64,000 nt of DNA from Eubacterium sp. AF16-48. Its GTDB lineage: Bacteria; Bacillota; Clostridia; Lachnospirales; Lachnospiraceae. The stretch lies in NCBI RefSeq assembly GCF_003479405.1, contig NZ_QUHB01000003.1:37954-101953 (forward strand). Direction: 5' to 3'. The notes below the pieces were generated by a model. It saw nothing but the letters and a program-made list of their open reading frames with translations. It searched no databases and was not told the origin of the DNA. A program made the translations under genes and the position numbers. The stretch's first letter is position 1. Each line of letters opens with the position of its first letter. Shown here piece by piece: positions 61,140 through 64,000 of this stretch.

Positions 61140-61973
61140 ATGAAAAAAATAACATATTTATTATTAGCATTAGTATTAGCAATTGGAACATTAACAGCCT
61201 GCGGTTCATCTGATAAGGAGTCAGGAACAAAGGAAGCAGCGGGCAAAACCATAAAAGTGGCAGCATCAGCTACACCTCATGCAATTATTTTAGAAGAAGC
61301 AAAAACATTGCTTAAGAAGCAGGGCTGGGATTTGGAAATTAAGGTATTTGATGATTATGTTCAGCCAAACAACGTTGTTGAAAGTGGTGAATTTGATGCA
61401 AACTATTTCCAGCACATACCTTACTTAGAAAACTTTAACAAAGAAAAAGGAACACATCTTGTTAATGCCGGAGGAATCCACTACGAACCATTTGGAATTT
61501 ATCCGGGAACAGAAAAGAAGCTTGACGAATTAAAGGAAGGGGACACAATAGCAGTTCCAAATGATACAACAAATGAGGCAAGAGCATTATTGCTATTACA
61601 GGATAATGGAATTATTAAGTTAAAAGATGGTGCCGGATTAGAGGCAACAGTTAAGGATATTGCAGAAAATCCCAAGAACATTAAAATTCAGGAATTAGAG
61701 GCTGCTCAGGTATCAAGAGTAAAAGATGAAGTGGCATTTGTAGTATTAAATGGAAATTATGCCCTTGAAGCAGGATATTCAGTTGAAAAAGATTCAATTG
61801 CATATGAAAAGTCTGATTCAGAAGCTGCAAAAACATATGTAAATGTAATTGCGGTAAAGGAAGGCAATGAAAATAATGAAGGAATTAAGGCACTTATTTC
61901 AGTTCTTAAATCAGATGAAATAAAGAAGTTTATTAATGAAAAATTTAACGGAGCCGTTGTTCCTTTTAAATAA
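61140..61973 (+). CDS. metQ: MetQ/NlpA-family substrate-binding lipoprotein
   Basis: Protein of 277 residues. The lipobox LTACGSS gives Cys21 as lipid site. The mature part shows the NlpA family blocks KVAASATPHAIILEEAK, DYVQPNNVVESGEFDANYFQHIPYL, IAVPNDTTNEARALLLLQ and the C-terminal KFINEKFNGAVVP. Members bind methionine, some cystine or other sulfur amino acids. First gene of the transporter operon controlled by the leader. Confidence 0.88.
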   Translation: MKKITYLLLALVLAIGTLTACGSSDKESGTKEAAGKTIKVAASATPHAIILEEAKTLLKKQGWDLEIKVFDDYVQPNNVVESGEFDANYFQHIPYLENFNKEKGTHLVNAGGIHYEPFGIYPGTEKKLDELKEGDTIAVPNDTTNEARALLLLQDNGIIKLKDGAGLEATVKDIAENPKNIKIQELEAAQVSRVKDEVAFVVLNGNYALEAGYSVEKDSIAYEKSDSEAAKTYVNVIAVKEGNENNEGIKALISVLKSDEIKKFINEKFNGAVVPFK

Positions 61974-61990
61974 AAAATACAATATTAACC

Positions 61991-62010
61991 AAGGGAGCCG
62001 AGGCTCCCTT
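61991..62010 (+). other. Intercistronic hairpin between metQ and metN
   Basis: AAGGGAGC-CGAG-GCTCCCTT with two more possible pairs in the loop. Only two T follow, so it is more likely a message-stabilising element than a terminator. Confidence 0.65.
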
Positions 62011-62035
62011 TAGGTGCTTAAATTAGGAGAAAATT

Positions 62036-62824
62036 ATGACACCAATAATAAAGGTAGAAAATTTAAATAAGACATTTAATGCAAAAAGCGGAAATGTTGA
62101 GGCTGTAAAAAATGTAAGCTTTGAAGTGGAAAAGGGAGATATCTTTGGAATAATCGGATTATCCGGAGCAGGAAAAAGTACATTAGTAAGATGCCTGAAT
62201 CTCCTTGAAAGACCAACTTCAGGAAGAGTTCTCGTAGATGGAAAAGATTTGACAAAGCTTCCTAACAAGGAGTTGAGAAAGGCAAGACAAAATATCGGCA
62301 TGATTTTTCAGCATTTTAATTTACTTATGCAGAGAAATGTTTTAGACAATGTCTGTTTTCCAATGGAAATAGCCGGAGTTAAGAAAAGTGAGGCAAGGAA
62401 AAGGGCGTACGAACTGCTGAAAACAGTGGGATTGGAGGATAAGGCAAAGGCATATCCTGCACAGTTGTCAGGTGGACAGCAGCAGAGAGTTGCCATAGCA
62501 AGAGTGCTTTCTAACAACCCGGAAATACTTCTTTGCGACGAGGCAACAAGTGCCTTAGACCCTCAGACTACAAAATCTATTTTGGATTTATTAAAGAAAA
62601 TCAACAGGGAAAGAAACATTACCATAGTTATAATTACTCATTCCATGAGTGTGGTAAAGGATATTTGCAACAACGTTGCAGTAATGGAAAATGGAGAAGC
62701 AGTGGAAATTGAAACAGTAAAGGAATTATTTGAAAATCCTAAAACCAATATAGCAAAAAAACTTGTGTTAATTGGTGGAGGTGTTAATTTAAGTCAGAAG
62801 GAGTTGGATGAATATGTGGGATAA
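62036..62824 (+). CDS. metN: MetN-type ABC transporter ATPase without regulatory domain
   Basis: Protein of 262 residues. The nucleotide-binding domain is complete: Walker A GLSGAGKST, Q-loop MIFQHFNLL, signature LSGGQQQR, Walker B ILLCDEATSALDP and switch His in ITHSM. Characterised MetN proteins are about 340 residues and end with an NIL/ACT-like domain that binds methionine and inhibits transport. Here the protein stops about 20 residues after the ATPase core, so this feedback domain is absent. The next gene overlaps it by 17 bp. Confidence 0.88.
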   Translation: MTPIIKVENLNKTFNAKSGNVEAVKNVSFEVEKGDIFGIIGLSGAGKSTLVRCLNLLERPTSGRVLVDGKDLTKLPNKELRKARQNIGMIFQHFNLLMQRNVLDNVCFPMEIAGVKKSEARKRAYELLKTVGLEDKAKAYPAQLSGGQQQRVAIARVLSNNPEILLCDEATSALDPQTTKSILDLLKKINRERNITIVIITHSMSVVKDICNNVAVMENGEAVEIETVKELFENPKTNIAKKLVLIGGGVNLSQKELDEYVG

Positions 62825-63476
62825 CGCAACAATAACAATGCTTTTAGAAGGCGTGAGAGATACTTTATATATGACACTGGCATCCACTTTTTTCGGATAT
62901 GTATTAGGACTTCCTTTAGGTGTCATATTAGCAGTTACTGACAAAGACGGCATAAAGCCAAATGCTTTTATATATAAGATATTAGATATAATTGTGAATA
63001 TATTAAGAAGTATTCCGTTTCTTATTTTATTAATTTTAGTTATTCCTATAACAAGAGCCATTGTGGGAAAAACATATGGCTCCACAGCTACTGTTGTACC
63101 TTTGGTAATAGCAGCAGCACCTTTTATTGCCAGAATGGTGGAATCTTCTCTCAAGGAAGTAAACGGTGGAGTGATTGAAGCAGCCCAGAGTATGGGTGCC
63201 GGAACTTTCACTATAATATGGAAAGTTCTTTTGGCAGAGGCGAGAACATCCCTTTTGGTGGGAGTCACCATAGCCCTTGGCACAATTCTGGGATATTCCG
63301 CAATGGCAGGTGTAGTAGGAGGCGGTGGCTTAGGTGACATTGCCATAAGATACGGATACTACAGATACCAGACAGACATAATGCTTGTAACAATTGTTAT
63401 ACTTGTATTGCTGGTACAAATAATGCAGTGGGTAGGAATGCTTTTGTCTAAGAAGTTAGACAGGAGAAAAGCATAG
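62808..63476 (+). CDS. metI: MetI-type ABC transporter permease
   Basis: Protein of 222 residues with five hydrophobic helices and the ATPase-contacting loop EVNGGVIEAAQSMGAGTFTI. The motif SAMAGVVGGGGLGDIAIRYGY is typical of MetI. AAGGAG inside metN serves as ribosome site; ATG 62808 or ATG 62814 may be used. It completes the importer with metQ and metN. Confidence 0.9.
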   Translation: MNMWDNATITMLLEGVRDTLYMTLASTFFGYVLGLPLGVILAVTDKDGIKPNAFIYKILDIIVNILRSIPFLILLILVIPITRAIVGKTYGSTATVVPLVIAAAPFIARMVESSLKEVNGGVIEAAQSMGAGTFTIIWKVLLAEARTSLLVGVTIALGTILGYSAMAGVVGGGGLGDIAIRYGYYRYQTDIMLVTIVILVLLVQIMQWVGMLLSKKLDRRKA

Positions 63477-63527
63477 GAAGAGTTTATGATGTAATATATA
63501 GGGACACTTTTTATGATGTAAATTATG

Positions 63528-63655
63528 TGGAAACATTTGTTGTAGTGATTTATTTTATATGGAAACATTTGTTGCAATGATTTATTTTATGTGGAAATAT
63601 TTGTTGTAATGATCTATTTTATATGGAAATATTTGTTGTAATGATTTACGTTGAA
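63528..63655. repeat. 32-bp tandem repeat, four copies
   Basis: Units beginning GGAAACATTTGTTG or GGAAATATTTGTTG start at 63529, 63561, 63593 and 63625, exactly 32 bp apart, with a broken fifth unit after. Units differ by a few bases and there are no spacers. The repeat lies between the metI stop and a terminator, within the expected 3' untranslated region. No open frame is kept. Confidence 0.85.
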
Positions 63656-63689
63656 ATATTATTGTTAGATGGGAATAGCTATTCGGCGA

Positions 63690-63732
63690 AATACCCGGAA
63701 AATGGATTTATAATTCATATCCGGGTATTTTT
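63690..63732 (+). terminator. Intrinsic terminator of the metQNI operon
   Basis: AATACCCGGA and TCCGGGTATT form a 10-bp stem closing a 20-base loop, followed by five T. Confidence 0.85.
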
Positions 63733-63776
63733 GACTCTTAACAAAGAAATATTAAACTCCATACAAATCTAAAGAT

Positions 63777-64000
63777 GCTCCAGAGGACGTAGGTACATTG
63801 AAATTGAAGATAGATCAAATAATTCATGTAAAAAAAGCAGATTCACAGGCTTGAGAGAAGCTCCAGAGAACGTAGGTGCATTGAAATTGAAAATATATCA
63901 AATAATTCATGTAAAAAAAGCAGATTCACAGGCTTGAGAGAAGCTCCAGAGAACGTAGGTACATTAAAATTGAAAATATAACAAAAAAAATCATGTAAAA
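63777..64000. repeat. 83-bp tandem repeat, at least 2.7 copies, running out of the window
   Basis: GCTCCAGAG recurs at 63777, 63860 and 63943, exactly 83 bp apart, and the units match over nearly their full length. Each full unit contains GCTTGAGAGAAGC, able to form a small hairpin, and an AT-rich half ending with TCATGTAAAA. Stops occur in every frame I read. It is not a CRISPR array because there are no unique spacers. It could be a tandem noncoding RNA, a protein-binding array or a recombination product. Confidence 0.85.

Noticed and set aside
63528..64000. Possible CRISPR arrays in the two repeat blocks
   Set aside because: Both are contiguous tandem repeats with no unique spacers, and no cas genes are nearby.
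1..64000. tRNA, rRNA, tmRNA, prophage or integrative element
   Set aside because: I read both strands for cloverleaf-like sequence, ribosomal RNA, integrases and phage structural genes and saw none. The only mobile trace is the transposase remnant at 9.7 kb.

Overview
The window is AT-rich, densely coded DNA from a Gram-positive anaerobe of the Clostridia, most likely a gut Lachnospiraceae (inferred, not searched). The reasons are the AT-biased codon use with strong AGGAGG ribosome sites, large exported proteins built from Ig-like and bacterial SH3 modules or lysine-rich C-terminal domains, a FabK-type fatty-acid synthesis operon with an AccD-AccA fusion, and ferredoxin-linked 2-oxoacid metabolism. 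I saw no rRNA, tRNA, CRISPR array, prophage or intact insertion sequence.

Layout. (1) 1-2.6 kb: the 3' end of a GT2 glycosyltransferase gene, then a minus-strand AgrC/AgrA-like (GHKL kinase plus LytTR regulator) two-component pair. (2) 2.8-7.9 kb: a giant exported protein of about 16 Ig-like modules and three SH3-like modules, divergent from the two-component genes, with a candidate LytTR repeat pair in the shared promoter region. (3) 8.1-9.5 kb: a PurF-like protein that has lost the glutaminase nucleophile cysteine. (4) 9.6-17.9 kb: a transposase remnant, an array of small hairpins, a GH92 alpha-mannosidase and a GH16 beta-glucanase, both exported and multidomain. (5) 18.4-20 kb: an NhaC-type antiporter. 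(6) 20-23.7 kb, minus strand: iorAB-paaK-like operon for oxidising aryl pyruvates to aryl-acetyl-CoA. (7) 23.9-34.6 kb: a glycan assembly cluster with three GT2 enzymes, a GlfT2-like galactofuranosyltransferase, a pyruvyltransferase fused to an FrhB-like iron-sulfur domain, a second pyruvyltransferase and a GT-C-like membrane protein. (8) 34.6-44.1 kb: a fructan or difructose-anhydride utilisation locus (LacI regulator, ABC binding protein and two permeases, GH172, GH32, fructokinase, WYL regulator). (9) 44.1-45.2 kb: two small genes flanked by a pair of related terminator hairpins. (10) 45.4-56.2 kb: a complete type II fatty-acid operon fabH-acpP-fabK-fabD-fabG-fabF-accB-fabZ-accC-accDA, then a second FabK/nitronate-monooxygenase-like gene and a TetR regulator with its own promoter. 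(11) 56.5-59 kb: an exported GH64 beta-1,3-glucanase. (12) 59.1-63.5 kb: a sulfur-metabolism block comprising a decayed HD-domain gene, tcdA, a CymR-like Rrf2 regulator, a Cys/Met-rich leader peptide with an attenuator, and a metQNI-type ABC transporter. (13) 63.5-64 kb: a 32-bp and an 83-bp tandem repeat.

How it works together. The exported GH92, GH16 and GH64 enzymes fit attack on yeast or other mannan/beta-1,3-glucan material, and GH92 and GH64 share a roughly 170-residue accessory module that I do not recognise from a named family. The fructan locus imports small fructosides and splits them in the cytosol. Its promoter has a consensus sigma-A core with a LacI-type palindrome at the start site.

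The most interesting candidate system is in the sulfur block. Three promoters (59.14, 60.21 and 60.76 kb) each carry the same 17-bp palindrome, CCNAT-N7-ATAGG, next to a cysteine-free Rrf2 regulator. The third of them transcribes a 34-codon leader with 6 Cys and 5 Met residues, followed by an intrinsic terminator and a competing helix, ahead of the transporter. This suggests two-layer control, CymR-like repression plus translation-sensitive attenuation. It is a prediction from sequence only.
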